Numbered from the stretch's first letter, positions 35,702 to 45,395 are shown. The stretch: 64,000 bases of DNA from Geomonas agri (GCF_020179605.1 NZ_JAINZO010000001.1:992001-1056000), one strand, 5' to 3'. A program made the numbers and translations. Notes: a model not told the origin generated them from the letters alone.

Positions 35702-36073
35702 CTATCGGCCCAGCACCTCGCTCACCGCCGTAGTGATCTGCGCCGGCGTGAACGGCTTGAGGATGTAGCCGTTGGCCTTGGCCTCGTCAACCAGTTGGCG
35801 CATCTCGGCCTCGTTCTTGGAAGAGAGGAGCAGGATCGGGATGTCCCGGCTCACCTCGTTCTCCTTGAGCAGCTTGGCCTTCTTGTTGCCGTCCAGCATG
35901 GGCATCATGATGTCCATGATGATCAGGTCGGGGCGGTCCTTGGAGAAGATGAAGCGGTTGGCCTCGATGCCGTTGGTGGCGGTGAGCACCTGGTAGCCGG
36001 CTGAATCAAGGGCGTCCTTGGCCATGGCAAGCACCAGTTCGCTGTCGTCGATGATGAGGATCTTTTCGTTCAA
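35702..36073 (-). CDS. single-domain response regulator (CheY-like)
   Basis: The 123-residue protein is a lone receiver: acidic pair in ILIIDDSE, phosphoacceptor Asp54 in IIMDIMMPMLDG, Ser/Thr in LLLSSK and Lys in GYILKPFTP. TTG 36073 was chosen because AGGAG lies seven bases upstream and because the receiver fold starts there. It is the last gene of the che operon, 25 bases after cheB, and is probably phosphorylated by the CheA encoded upstream. Confidence 0.9.
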   Translation of the reverse strand: MNEKILIIDDSELVLAMAKDALDSAGYQVLTATNGIEANRFIFSKDRPDLIIMDIMMPMLDGNKKAKLLKENEVSRDIPILLLSSKNEAEMRQLVDEAKANGYILKPFTPAQITTAVSEVLGR

Positions 36074-36098
36074 GGCGCGTCTCCTATCTGGTTGTGGT

Positions 36099-37166
36099 TC
36101 ACGGCGCGGAGGCACCGGTCGTTGCCGTTTCGTGGCGCTCGGCCACGAAGAGTTTATCCAAGGCGGCGGGAATGAGGTCCAGGGGGACCACCTGGTCCGC
36201 CGCGTCTAAGGTTATAGCGGCCTTGGGCATGCCGAATACCGCGCAGGAGGGTTCGTCCTGGACAATGGTGGTGCCGCCTGCTTCCTTGATGTGCAGCATC
36301 CCCTGGGCGCCGTCGCGTCCCATCCCGGTCAAGAGCACCGCCACCACCTGGTCGCAGCGCTGCCGGGCCAGAGAGTCGAAGAAGACGTCGATGGAGGGGC
36401 GGCAGCAGTTGACCGGGGGGGCGTCGGTGAGCCGGATGATCCCCTCGATCACGGTCAGGTGCCTGCCGTCGGGTGCCACGAGCGCCTCGCCGCTGCGGAA
36501 GGGGGCGCCGTCGCGGGCGAGCCGGACCGGCAGAGCGCATTCCCGGTCCAGCCAGTTGGCGAAGCCGGCCGCGAACCCCTGGGCTATGTGCTGCACCACG
36601 AATACCGCGGCCGGGAAGTCCGCCGGGAGTGACTTTAAAAGGCGCATCACCGCCTTGGGACCGCCGGTTGAGGCACCGATGGCGAGCAGGTTGTGCCCGC
36701 AACCGCCGGGGAGAAGGGGGAACTGCTCTACGGCGCGCAGTTTGCGCCGGGGGTGTCTGATCACCCGGATCCCGGAGAGGAACTGGACCTTCTCCCGCAG
36801 TACCGCCGCGAATCCTTCCAGAGTCGCGTCGCCGTCCAGCCTCGGCTTCTCCATGACGTCCAGCGCCCCCCTCTTGATGGCGATGAAGGCGCGGTCCACC
36901 TCGCTTGCCTCGACCGCCGCGGAGAGGACCAGCACCGGGGTAGGGCAGACGGCCATGATCTCCTCGATGGCGTCCAGACCGTCCAGTACCGGCATCAGGA
37001 GGTCCATGATCACCAGGTCCGGGTGCAGCGCCTGGGTCAGTTGCATCGCCTCCCTGCCGTCGCACGCCTCGCCGACCACGCGTATGTCGCCCCCTGCCTG
37101 CAGCATGTCCTTGAGCAACTGGCGTGCAAGCAGGGAGTCGTCGGCCAGCAGTACTCTCGTGGTCAT
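36099..37166 (-). CDS. cheB: chemotaxis protein-glutamate methylesterase/deamidase
   Basis: The enzyme removes methyl groups from chemoreceptors. The 355-residue protein has a receiver with Asp55 (IMDLLMPVLDG) and a C-terminal methylesterase with the nucleophile Ser167 in LAIGASTGGPKAV, His193 in VVQHIAQGF and a catalytic Asp in TGMGRDGAQGM. The ATG at 37166 has GGAAGGA seven bases upstream; the open frame is longer but overlaps the end of cheA. It works opposite the CheR of the same operon. Confidence 0.95.
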   Translation of the reverse strand: MTTRVLLADDSLLARQLLKDMLQAGGDIRVVGEACDGREAMQLTQALHPDLVIMDLLMPVLDGLDAIEEIMAVCPTPVLVLSAAVEASEVDRAFIAIKRGALDVMEKPRLDGDATLEGFAAVLREKVQFLSGIRVIRHPRRKLRAVEQFPLLPGGCGHNLLAIGASTGGPKAVMRLLKSLPADFPAAVFVVQHIAQGFAAGFANWLDRECALPVRLARDGAPFRSGEALVAPDGRHLTVIEGIIRLTDAPPVNCCRPSIDVFFDSLARQRCDQVVAVLLTGMGRDGAQGMLHIKEAGGTTIVQDEPSCAVFGMPKAAITLDAADQVVPLDLIPAALDKLFVAERHETATTGASAP

Positions 37167-37215
37167 AGTCGTTCCTTCCTTGGCAGCGGCGCGTGCGCGC
37201 GCGACCACCGTTTCA

Positions 37216-39258
37216 TCAGCCAATCAGCATTTGCACCGTTTCCAGCAAAAGCCCTTGGTCGAAGGCCCCCTTGACGATGTAGGCCTGGGCGCCGGACTGC
37301 AGCGCCTGGCGTTTGTCCTCGTCGCGCGACAGCGAGGAGACGATGATGACTGGGGTTTCCCGGTACTGTTCCGACTCCCTGAGCGCCCGGGTCAGCTCGA
37401 ACCCGTTGATCCCCGGCATCTCCACGTCGGAAATGACCAGGTCGAACTGTTCGGCGGTGCTCTTCTCCAAGGCGTCCTCGCCGGAGACCGCGGTGGTCAC
37501 CGCGTACCCTTGGCTCGCCAGGATGCTCTGCTCCATGGTGCGCGTGGTGATGGAGTCGTCCACCACCAGCACCTTGAGGCGGCGCTGGGCCGCCTGCATC
37601 TCTTCGGCAGAAAGCGGCGCGCGCTGTACCCCGCGCCCGGACTCGAACAAGTCGGGGACGTTCAGGATCAGGGCCGGGTTGCCATCGCCGAGGATGGTTG
37701 CGCCGAACAGGAACCTGACGTTCCTAAACTGCTTGCCCAACCCCTTGACCACGACCTCGCTATAGCCCAGGTGCGCCTCGACGATGCAGGCAATGCGCTG
37801 GTCGCAGTGCTTCAGTACCACCGCCGACAGCGGCGCGTCACCGGCCGTGCGGTGCTCGGGGAGCCCGAGCATCCCCGACAGGCTGTACAGCGGCGTGGTT
37901 GCTCCGCGCACCTTGATCACCTCGCCGCTGCCCATGGTGTCGATCTCGATGGCGCGCACCTTGACGATCTCCTGCAGGTAGGTGGTAGGGATGGCGAAGG
38001 TCTCACCGCTGCATGCGACGATCAGGGCGTCCAGGACAGAAAGGGTGAGCGGGAGCTGCAGTGTGACCTGGGTGAAGCTCCCGGGCTCGCTGGAGAGGGT
38101 GACGCTCCCCTTGACCCGCTCGATGTTCTTCTTGACCACGTCCATGCCGACCCCGCGCCCCGAGATATCGGTGACGATCTCGGCGGTGGAGAAGCCGGGC
38201 CGGAAGGTGAGGTAGAGCGCCTCTTCGTCGCTGATGGCGTCTGCCTCGCGCTGGTCGAGCACGCCGCGGGCGACCGCGGCCGCCTTTATTGAAGTGGGGT
38301 TCATGCCGCGACCGTCGTCGCGCACCTCCACCAGCACCGAATTGCCCTGGTGACGGGCCGACAAAAGCACCGTGCCGCGGCGCTGCTTGCCGGCGGCGGT
38401 GCGCACCTCGGGCGCCTCGATACCGTGGCTGAGCGCGTTGGTCAACAGGTGGATCAGGATCGGCTTGAGCCCCTCCAGGAGCACCCGGTCCATCTCGATG
38501 GCCTGCCCGACGATCTGGAACTGCACCTCGCGCCCCAACTGCTGGGCCAGGTCCCGGACCAGGCGCTCCAGGCCGTCGGAGATGGTCCGCAGCGGTAGCA
38601 TGCGCAGCCCCATCGCCTTGCCGTGCAGCTCCTGGATCAGGTAGTCGAGGTAGAGGACGTCCTCCTCGAGATCGCGGCGGAAGGAGGCCAGCTCGGCGGC
38701 GTGCGGGTCGGGAAGGGCGTAGCCGATTTCCTTGAGGCGCTCCAGCTTCGCCTCTAGGCGCTTCTTGTTGATGATCAGCTCTCCCACCAGGTTCACCAGG
38801 TGGTCCAGGGTCTTCACGTCGGCCCGCACCGTGTCCGCGAGGGTTTCGGGCTGGGCCTCCTTGGGTTCGGCGCTCAGGTGTTGCCCCAGCTCCCCCCGCT
38901 CGTACTCCGCAACGAAACGCTCCACGTCCAGCTCGGGCGTGGTGCCGCGCATCAGGGCCGAGGTGATCAGCGCCACCGCATCGGCGCCGCGCAGCAGGAG
39001 GTCTATGGCCTGCGCGTCCACCGTGCGCTCGCCGCGCTCCATCCCCTTTAACTGCTCCTCCATGGTGTGGGTGATGGCGCTGATGTCAGCGAGTCCCACC
39101 ATGCGCGCCGACCCCTTCAGGGTGTGCGCGTTGCGCAAGAGCTCGTGCAAAAGGTCGGTCCGGGCCGGGTTCTTCTCCAGCACCAGGAGGCCGCTTTGCA
39201 GCGAGGCCAGGTGCTCCTCCGCCTCGCGGCAGAAGATCTCCAGGTAACGGTTTGCCAT
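37216..39258 (-). CDS. cheA: hybrid chemotaxis histidine kinase CheA-REC
   Basis: The 680-residue protein has an Hpt domain with phosphorylatable His45 (NAHTLKGSARMVG). A dimerisation helix pair follows (TLDHLVNLVGELIINKKRLE), then the ATPase domain (DDGRGMNPTS, GRGVGMDVVKKNIERVKG), a CheW-like coupling domain (VLDALIVACSGETFAIPTTY) and a C-terminal receiver (LVVDDSITTRTMEQ, VISDVEMPGINGFEL). The response-regulator docking P2 domain of E. coli CheA is missing. The attached receiver is a feature of alternative-function or gliding-type Che systems. The start immediately follows the MCP stop. Confidence 0.95.
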   Translation of the reverse strand: MANRYLEIFCREAEEHLASLQSGLLVLEKNPARTDLLHELLRNAHTLKGSARMVGLADISAITHTMEEQLKGMERGERTVDAQAIDLLLRGADAVALITSALMRGTTPELDVERFVAEYERGELGQHLSAEPKEAQPETLADTVRADVKTLDHLVNLVGELIINKKRLEAKLERLKEIGYALPDPHAAELASFRRDLEEDVLYLDYLIQELHGKAMGLRMLPLRTISDGLERLVRDLAQQLGREVQFQIVGQAIEMDRVLLEGLKPILIHLLTNALSHGIEAPEVRTAAGKQRRGTVLLSARHQGNSVLVEVRDDGRGMNPTSIKAAAVARGVLDQREADAISDEEALYLTFRPGFSTAEIVTDISGRGVGMDVVKKNIERVKGSVTLSSEPGSFTQVTLQLPLTLSVLDALIVACSGETFAIPTTYLQEIVKVRAIEIDTMGSGEVIKVRGATTPLYSLSGMLGLPEHRTAGDAPLSAVVLKHCDQRIACIVEAHLGYSEVVVKGLGKQFRNVRFLFGATILGDGNPALILNVPDLFESGRGVQRAPLSAEEMQAAQRRLKVLVVDDSITTRTMEQSILASQGYAVTTAVSGEDALEKSTAEQFDLVISDVEMPGINGFELTRALRESEQYRETPVIIVSSLSRDEDKRQALQSGAQAYIVKGAFDQGLLLETVQMLIG

Positions 39259-40995
39259 CTAGGCCTCTTCCTCGGTGATCTCCTTGAGGCGTTCGGCCAG
39301 TTCCAGGATCTCGGCGATGGCCTTCTCGGTCTCGTGTGCCGAGAGTGCCACCTGCTGCGCCACATCACGCACCTCGGACATGGTCTCCGCCATCTGTTCG
39401 CAGGCCGAGGTCTGCTGCTGGGTGGAGAGGGTGATCTCCTTGGCGGTGCGGGCCGTTTCGTGGGCGGTGGACATGATGGAGGCAAAGGAGAACTGCACCT
39501 TGTCCACCAGCTGCGAAGCGGCGTCGACGGCCTTGGTCCCTTCCTCGGTGACCATGATGGTGTTGTTGGTGGCGCGCTGGATCTCGCCTATGAGCCCCTT
39601 GATCTGGCGGGTCGCCTCCACGGTACGGTCGGCGAGCCGCTTCACTTCCTGGGCCACGATGGCGAAGCGCTTGCCCGCCTCGCCGGCGCCGGCAGCCTCG
39701 ATGGCGGCGTTCAGTGCCAGGAGGTTGGTCTGGTCACTGATTTCGTCGATGATCTCCACGATCCCGCCGATCTTCTGGCTGTTGTCGCCCAGCTCCAGCA
39801 TGCTCTTGGCGATGCTCTGCACCTGGCTTCTGACCTGACCCATACCCTCGATGGCGTTGGTGACGTCCTCGCGCCCGTTGTTGCAGTTCCTGGTGGTGTC
39901 CTCGGCGACTGCCTCGACGCTCTTGGAGTTGCCGGTGATCATCTTGGCGGTGATGGCAATCTCCTCGCTGGTGGTGGTCACCTCCTGGACCGCGCTCGCC
40001 TGCTGGGTCGAGCCGGAGGCTTGCTGGGCGCTGATGGCCATCATCTCGTTGGCTGCGCTGGAAAGCTGGATCACCGCCTCCTTCACCGAGGCGATCAGGC
40101 GCCCGGAGCGGCCGATCTCGTCTTTCAGGTCCCGGACGATGACCGTGGTCATCACGTTGAAAGCCTCGGCCAGTTCGCCGATCTCGTCGTTACTCTCCAC
40201 CGGGATGGTCTCGTCCAGATCGCCGCCCGTGATCTTGTGCGCCTTCTCGGTCAGCTTACGCAGGGGCTGCACCGCGCGGCTCACCACCACCAGGATAGTG
40301 ATGCTGGCGACGAGCAGCATGACCGCCATGCTCCCCACGATCTGGTTCCTGAGCTCGGCCCCTTTCTGCTCGGTCTTCACCATGGAGAAGCCGATCCGGA
40401 ATGAGCCCCAGTGCTTCCCTTTTACGTAGACCGGGGCGGAGAGGTCCCACATGGTCTCGCCGGTGTCACGCTGGTAGACCTGCTTCAGTATCGGCTCCGT
40501 GTTTTTCGCCGCTGCGAGCCCCACCGGGTCGTTGAACATGCGCTTGGTGCGGTTGTTGAGCTTGTCCTTGTCGCGGTCGCCGGTAAGGGGGGCGGAGTAC
40601 TTGGTGTTATGGGTCGGGATGTAGCCGTTTTTATCGGTGAGGACAGCGAAGACGATCTGGTCGTCCTTCAGGAACTCGTCCTCGAGCGCCTGCACCGACT
40701 GATCGGTAAAGCGGTCGAACTGGGTGTGGAACTTCTGTGGTTCCGTGTTCGGGATAGGGACGTAGTGCTCGTCGAAGAGCTGCTCCTGGGTCAGGGTGCC
40801 GTTGGCCACCGCCTCCTCGAGGATCCGTTCCATGGAGCGGGCGCCGGTCTGCGCCAGGATGCGCCCCTTGGAGAGGAGTTCCTCCTCCATGTTGGCGCGC
40901 CGCGAACGGACGAAGTAGACCGAGAAGGCAGTCATGATGACCACCATGACCATGATGAGGACGCTGACGATCTTTACCGATAGCTTGTTGGACAT
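39259..40995 (-). CDS. methyl-accepting chemotaxis protein
   Basis: The 578-residue receptor has an N-terminal membrane helix ([20 protein letters not shown]) and a periplasmic domain of about 190 residues with Cache/PAS-like features ([33 protein letters not shown]). A second helix precedes HAMP ([16 protein letters not shown]), and the signalling domain has the conserved tip [20 protein letters not shown]. The sensor ligand is unknown. It sits inside the che operon between cheW and cheA, so it probably feeds this CheA. Confidence 0.95.
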   Translation of the reverse strand: MSNKLSVKIVSVLIMVMVVIMTAFSVYFVRSRRANMEEELLSKGRILAQTGARSMERILEEAVANGTLTQEQLFDEHYVPIPNTEPQKFHTQFDRFTDQSVQALEDEFLKDDQIVFAVLTDKNGYIPTHNTKYSAPLTGDRDKDKLNNRTKRMFNDPVGLAAAKNTEPILKQVYQRDTGETMWDLSAPVYVKGKHWGSFRIGFSMVKTEQKGAELRNQIVGSMAVMLLVASITILVVVSRAVQPLRKLTEKAHKITGGDLDETIPVESNDEIGELAEAFNVMTTVIVRDLKDEIGRSGRLIASVKEAVIQLSSAANEMMAISAQQASGSTQQASAVQEVTTTSEEIAITAKMITGNSKSVEAVAEDTTRNCNNGREDVTNAIEGMGQVRSQVQSIAKSMLELGDNSQKIGGIVEIIDEISDQTNLLALNAAIEAAGAGEAGKRFAIVAQEVKRLADRTVEATRQIKGLIGEIQRATNNTIMVTEEGTKAVDAASQLVDKVQFSFASIMSTAHETARTAKEITLSTQQQTSACEQMAETMSEVRDVAQQVALSAHETEKAIAEILELAERLKEITEEEA

Positions 40996-41076
40996 GTCAT
41001 AACCCCAAGTTCAAAGTAAATTGCAGATGGTAATGGTTGTGTGCTGGTAAAAGTCCCCGTGGCGAGAGGGGGCGCC

Positions 41077-41613
41077 TCAGGCCTCGCCCGCGAGCAACTC
41101 GGGGTCAGCCAGGAGCGTCTCCATGTCGATCAGGATCACCTTGCCGTCCTCGACGTTGAAGTGTCCCCTGAGAAACTGCGCCTTGATGCCGCTCCCCGCG
41201 GCGATCGGCTCGAAGTTTTCGAAGGAGAGCCCTTGGACGCCGTGCGCTGCCTCGGCAAGGATACCGGTGGCGAAATTCTCCCCCCGCACCACCAGGATCC
41301 TCCCGGTCGCGCCGATCTCGGGCTGGGGCAGCCCCAGCATGGGGCGGATGTCGATTGCGGCCGTTATCTCGCCGCGCAGGTTGAAGATGCCCCTGATCAA
41401 GCTTTGCACGGCCGGAACCCGCACCAGCTTGGGGACCCGGATCACCTCAGAGGCGTAATGAGTCTCGAATGCGTAGCGCTTCCCTCCCAGGGTGAACACC
41501 AGGCACTCCAGCATCTCCTTCGCCTCGCTCTCCTCCTCGGCGAGCGCCTGCCAGTATTCTTCCCGCATCTGGGTCAGGATAGTGCGGATGTCGTAGCTGT
41601 TGTCGTCTCCCAT
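41077..41613 (-). CDS. cheW: chemotaxis coupling protein
   Basis: The 178-residue CheW-fold protein (CLVFTLGGKRYAFETHYASE, LVRVPAVQSLIRGIFNLRGE, GRILVVRGENFATGILAE) links receptors to CheA. It has a helical N-terminal extension of about 35 residues. GAGAGGG precedes the ATG. It lies between cheR and the receptor gene on the same strand. Confidence 0.93.
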   Translation of the reverse strand: MGDDNSYDIRTILTQMREEYWQALAEEESEAKEMLECLVFTLGGKRYAFETHYASEVIRVPKLVRVPAVQSLIRGIFNLRGEITAAIDIRPMLGLPQPEIGATGRILVVRGENFATGILAEAAHGVQGLSFENFEPIAAGSGIKAQFLRGHFNVEDGKVILIDMETLLADPELLAGEA

Positions 41614-41642
41614 TCAAATCCCTCTCATGGCGTCAGCGGCGG

Positions 41643-43655
41643 TCAGGCCACCCGCGCCAGCGTGTTCTGCAGCTGCAGCATGCACACCGCCCGGGTGAGT
41701 CCCCCTGAGAAGGGGACCGTCTCGTGGTCGCCGCAGCGCGACAGGATCCTGATGCTGTTCCTGATCTCGCGCGTCCCCTCGGCGATGCGCCCCTGGCGCA
41801 GGTGCAGCCGCCCCATGTGGAAGCGCGGCATGATGAAGTCGTGGTCCAGAAGGAGTGCTTTGCGGTACTCACGGGCAGCTTCGTCCAGCCGGTCTGCTGC
41901 GTCCAGGAGCACCCCTTTCAGGAAGTACCCCTCCGGCAGGAGGTCGTTCAGGGCGAGAACCCGTTCGCTGGTGGCAAACGCCTGCTCGAGCGCACCTTTG
42001 CCGGCCAGGATGAACCCCTTGAGCACCAGCGCCTCAGGGTGGTCCGGGGCGGCCTGCAGTACCAGTTCCAGGACCTCCAAGGCGGGGTCGAACTCCTCCC
42101 GGTCGAACAGTTCACGCGCCGCCCGCAACAGGTCGTCGCCGTTCGCCGGCGCCTGCTGGGCAGCCTCGTCCCGGGCCGAAGGCTCTGCTGGCGACGGTTC
42201 TCCCCCGCTCTCTCCGGAAGAGGGCAGAGGAAAGGGAAGTGCCGGTTCACTCTCTCGCCCTCCGGGAGAGGGTCGGGGTGAGGGGAGCGCCGGATCATCG
42301 GTACCCTCAGTCCCATGCGGCTCGCTTTCCTCCTGCCACGGCTTGTGTTCGCTGAGCCACGCCGCCGCCAGGCGGAGCTGCTCCTCGGTGAGTCCATCGT
42401 CGTCCTCCCCCTGCGCCGGCGTGGGGAGTGGACAGGTTGCGCCCGCTGCAGCGGCACTACCGCTTTTAACGTAATAAAAGCTGCGCTCCTTGCGCCGCAA
42501 CTCGAGCTCCAGGCCCCGCTGCAGCAGGGTCTCTGAGTGACCGAGAAAGAGCAGTCCCGAGGGTTTAAGCGCCCGCGTGAAACGCTCCAGCATGCCGGCG
42601 GCGGTTTCCGGGGTGAAGTAGATCAGTACGTTGCGGCAGAAGATGGCGTCCAAGTCGTGCAGTTCGTCGCAGACCGGCTCCCGGCATGGGACGGAGAGGT
42701 TCAGGTGCGAGAACTGCACCAGCTGCTTCACTTCGTCCCTGATCAGGAAGCTTTCGCCGACCCGCCTGAAGTAGCGCGCCGACTGCTCCGTGGTGGTGAT
42801 CCTCATGGACCAGGGGGAGTAGACTCCCTCGCGCGCCCTTTTCAGGGAGCGGTTGTTGATGTCGGTGGCAATGATCGTGATGTCGCGCTGCCGCCAGTCC
42901 GGGAGCACCTCCATGAGTGCCATGGCGATGGAGTAGGGCTCTTCCCCGGTTGAGCACCCGGCCGACCAGATCCGGATCGGGGCGGAAGAGCCGGCAAGCC
43001 CGGTGAAGCGTTCCTTGAGCACCTCGAAGTGAGCGGGGTAGCGGTAGAAGTAGGTTTCGCCGACGGTCAGAAACTGCAACAGCTTCTGCAGTTCGTGTCG
43101 GTCCTCGCCGTGCTCCTTGAGGTACTGCAGGTACTCCTTGAAATCGGTCAGCCGCAGCGCTGCCATCCGCTTGAGCAGTCCCCGCGTCAGGGCCGGCTGG
43201 TTGCGCCGGTCGAAGTGCAGCCCACTGTGGGAGAGGATGTGCCGGGAGAACGAGGCGGCCAGGCGCGCGTCGAGCTCCTGGTCCTGGGGCGGGACCGCCT
43301 TTCTCAGCGCCACCGCGGCGACGTCGTCCAGCAAGCGCTTCACGTCCAGTGGCTTGCCGATGAAGTCGAAAACCTGCAGGAGCTCCGCTTCCAGCCTCAG
43401 GCACTCCGAGATGACGATGACCGGAACCGAGCGTGGGCCCGACGGCGTCTGAACCCGGTGCTCGATGGCGAGGGGGGCGATCTTGGACGCCTCCACGGCG
43501 AGAATGATCAAATCCGGTTTCTGCCGCCTGATGGCTGGAAAAGCTTCCTTTTCCAGGGCAACGCTATGGGTGACGTGCCCGGCGCGCTGCAGCAGCTCAC
43601 CGAGGAAGGTGGTTAAAGATTCGTTGTCGCTGATGATGAGAATTTGAAGTGGCAA
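41643..43655 (-). CDS. cheR: CheR methyltransferase with degenerate receiver and TPR repeats
   Basis: The enzyme methylates chemoreceptors using SAM. The 670-residue protein has a receiver-like N-terminus in which the phosphoacceptor position reads DLIILAVEAS (no Asp). The CheR domain covers about residues 130-400 (SVGETYFYR-like TVGETYFYRYPAHF, IWSAGCSTGEEPYS, IIATDINNRSL, FCRNVLIYF). A Pro/Ser/Gly-rich linker (about 455-490) encoded by a dispersed palindromic repeat follows, then TPR-like helices (EALVLKGFILAGKG onward). The start is a TTG with GAGGGAC upstream. It is the first gene of the che operon. Confidence 0.92.
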   Translation of the reverse strand: MPLQILIISDNESLTTFLGELLQRAGHVTHSVALEKEAFPAIRRQKPDLIILAVEASKIAPLAIEHRVQTPSGPRSVPVIVISECLRLEAELLQVFDFIGKPLDVKRLLDDVAAVALRKAVPPQDQELDARLAASFSRHILSHSGLHFDRRNQPALTRGLLKRMAALRLTDFKEYLQYLKEHGEDRHELQKLLQFLTVGETYFYRYPAHFEVLKERFTGLAGSSAPIRIWSAGCSTGEEPYSIAMALMEVLPDWRQRDITIIATDINNRSLKRAREGVYSPWSMRITTTEQSARYFRRVGESFLIRDEVKQLVQFSHLNLSVPCREPVCDELHDLDAIFCRNVLIYFTPETAAGMLERFTRALKPSGLLFLGHSETLLQRGLELELRRKERSFYYVKSGSAAAAGATCPLPTPAQGEDDDGLTEEQLRLAAAWLSEHKPWQEESEPHGTEGTDDPALPSPRPSPGGRESEPALPFPLPSSGESGGEPSPAEPSARDEAAQQAPANGDDLLRAARELFDREEFDPALEVLELVLQAAPDHPEALVLKGFILAGKGALEQAFATSERVLALNDLLPEGYFLKGVLLDAADRLDEAAREYRKALLLDHDFIMPRFHMGRLHLRQGRIAEGTREIRNSIRILSRCGDHETVPFSGGLTRAVCMLQLQNTLARVA
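42199..42292. repeat. dispersed palindromic repeat inside cheR
   Basis: CCCGCTCTCTCCGGAAGAGGG and CGCCCTCCGGGAGAGGGTCG are near-palindromes of the intergenic repeat family. AGAGGGTCGGGGTGAG is identical to the start of the copy near 47665. The repeat is read in frame through the CheR linker. Confidence 0.65.
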
Positions 43656-43975
43656 GCGGCTGTCCCTCTTCCTGCATATCTTGGTAACAGGCTCTAGGTA
43701 TGGTGGTGGTAAAGCCTGTGTACATCAAAATAAAACGATCTGGTAAAAGGTAATCAGCCGAAATCACATAAATACTAGTGCTTTAATGTTGACAGGTCAA
43801 CTAAAATTAATTTCACATAAAATAATGTTTTGATGGTTTTGTGGTTGTTAGTGCCCTTGGTTATTTGCAATCACTGGTGTCAATGTTAAAAACTTACAAT
43901 ATTGTTTGTACCTCAATACAACCCTGACGGCGGCGTCGCGGCATTTGCGCCCGGGCTGCCGAAGACGAGGAAACC
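43656..43975. other. AT-rich divergent region between cheR and the epimerase gene
   Basis: About 320 bases without a gene, clearly more AT-rich than the surroundings. It contains a perfect palindrome GTTGAC-AG-GTCAAC (43788-43801) whose left part is also a TTGACA -35 box, an ACAATATTGT palindrome near 43897, and several T-rich stretches. It should hold the promoters of both flanking genes. Confidence 0.5.
43788..43801. promoter_or_regulatory. palindrome overlapping a TTGACA box
   Basis: The 14-base GTTGACAGGTCAAC has perfect six-base arms and contains TTGACA, so a bound protein could block a promoter. No clear -10 box at the ideal spacing was found. Confidence 0.35.
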
Positions 43976-45070
43976 ATGAACATTTTGCTGGTAGCCGGTG
44001 CCAGACCCAATTTTATGAAGATCGCTCCCATCTACCGTGCCTCGCTCGCCTGCCGGTCTGTGCGCTGCAGCATCGTACACACCGGCCAACACTACGACCA
44101 GGAGATGTCCGGCACCTTTTTCCAGGAGCTGGAGATCCCGCAACCCGGCTACTCGCTCAACGCTGGTTCCGGCAGCCATGCCGCCCAGACCGCCACCGTA
44201 ATGGTCGCCTTCGAAGAAGTCTGCCTGAAGGAGCGCCCCGACCTGGTCCTCGTGGTCGGCGACGTCAACTCGACTTTGGCCTGTTCCATCGTCGCCAAGA
44301 AGTGCGGCATCGAGGTGGCCCACGTGGAGGCAGGGCTGCGCAGCTTCGATCTCGCCATGCCCGAGGAGATCAACCGGATGGTGACCGACGCCATCTCGGA
44401 CCACTTCTTCGTTACCGAGGAGAGCGCGGTCGACAACCTGCTCCGGGAGGGGAAGCCCGCGGAAAGGATCCACGCGGTGGGGCACGTGATGGTCGACAAC
44501 CTGCTGCACCAGGTCGACTGCCTAGCGCGCCAGGACCAGTCTCAGCTAAGCGGCTACCCCCTTAAGGAAAAGGCGCGTCCCTACCTGTTTCTCACCCTGC
44601 ACCGTCCCTCCAACGTTGACTGCCGCGAGACCTTCTCGGGGATCGCCCAGGCCCTGAACCAACTCTCCCTGAGCCGGACCATCTTCTTCCCGGTGCATCC
44701 GCGCACCGCCAAGATGATGCGGGAGCACGGTGTTCACCTTTCCGACAAGGTGGTCCTCCTGCCGCCGCTAGGGTACCGCGAGGCGCTGTTCCTCTGGAAA
44801 GATGCCGAGGCGGTGTTGACCGACAGCGGTGGCCTCCAGGAAGAAACCACCGCCCTGGGCGTTCCCTGCGTCACCATCAGGGAGAACACAGAGCGTCCCA
44901 TCACGGTCGAGATCGGCAGCAACGTGCTGGCAGGGACCTCTCTGGAGGGGATATTGGCCGGCCTGGAACAGAGTCTCGCCAAGAAGAACACGGCACGAAT
45001 CCCGCCGCTTTGGGACGGGCGGGCTTCAGAGCGGATCTGGAAAGTGCTGACCCAACGGGAGGAAACGTGA
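43976..45070 (+). CDS. wecB: UDP-N-acetylglucosamine 2-epimerase (non-hydrolysing)
   Basis: The enzyme converts UDP-GlcNAc to UDP-ManNAc for surface polysaccharide synthesis. The 364-residue protein carries the family motifs GARPNFMKIAPI, VVGDVNSTLACSIVA, VAHVEAGLRSFD, MPEEINRMVTDAIS and TLHRPSNVD, plus the substrate-phosphate loop TDSGGLQEETTALGVPC. GAGGAAA precedes the ATG. It is a lone gene with no polysaccharide cluster beside it, and it has its own AT-rich upstream region. Confidence 0.93.
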   Translation: MNILLVAGARPNFMKIAPIYRASLACRSVRCSIVHTGQHYDQEMSGTFFQELEIPQPGYSLNAGSGSHAAQTATVMVAFEEVCLKERPDLVLVVGDVNSTLACSIVAKKCGIEVAHVEAGLRSFDLAMPEEINRMVTDAISDHFFVTEESAVDNLLREGKPAERIHAVGHVMVDNLLHQVDCLARQDQSQLSGYPLKEKARPYLFLTLHRPSNVDCRETFSGIAQALNQLSLSRTIFFPVHPRTAKMMREHGVHLSDKVVLLPPLGYREALFLWKDAEAVLTDSGGLQEETTALGVPCVTIRENTERPITVEIGSNVLAGTSLEGILAGLEQSLAKKNTARIPPLWDGRASERIWKVLTQREET

Positions 45071-45077
45071 TCATCCC

Positions 45078-45106
45078 TTGACATGCAATTATAGCGTCTA
45101 TAGTAT
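45078..45106 (+). promoter_or_regulatory. sigma-70 promoter of the FmdB-type gene
   Basis: TTGACA (45078-45083), a 17-base spacer and TAGTAT (45101-45106) precede the small gene by about 38 bases. A similar CTTGACATGC lies at about 45455, before the next small gene. Confidence 0.6.
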
Positions 45107-45144
45107 ATGCGAAAGTTTGTATATAAAGAATAAGGAGAGCTGCG

Positions 45145-45321
45145 ATGCCAATTTTCGAGTACGTTTGCAAAGAGTGCGGTACCCGTTTCGAGAAGTTGCA
45201 CAAAGGGAGTACGACGGATGAGTGCAACTGCCCGGCCTGCGGTTCCGCCGCGGTGAACAAGGCTATGTCCACGTTCGCGGCGGGGAGCGCATCGGAAACG
45301 AAGTGCCACAGCGGCGGCTGA
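45145..45321 (+). CDS. FmdB-family zinc-ribbon protein
   Basis: The 58-residue protein starts PIFEYVCKECGTRFEKLHKG and has a second pair of cysteines (CNCPACGSAAV), the pattern of the FmdB/CxxC regulatory-protein family. The family function is not established. GGAG precedes the ATG by nine bases. It is a single-gene unit with its own promoter and terminator. Confidence 0.85.
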   Translation: MPIFEYVCKECGTRFEKLHKGSTTDECNCPACGSAAVNKAMSTFAAGSASETKCHSGG

Positions 45322-45369
45322 AGGTTCTAACCGGTCGCCCAGTTGGGCGCAGCATGAACATCGAGAAGA

Positions 45370-45395
45370 GGGAGCCCAGGCGGCTCCCTTTTTTT
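45370..45395 (+). terminator. rho-independent terminator
   Basis: GGGAGCC pairs with GGCTCCC across a five-base loop and is followed by seven Ts. Confidence 0.85.
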
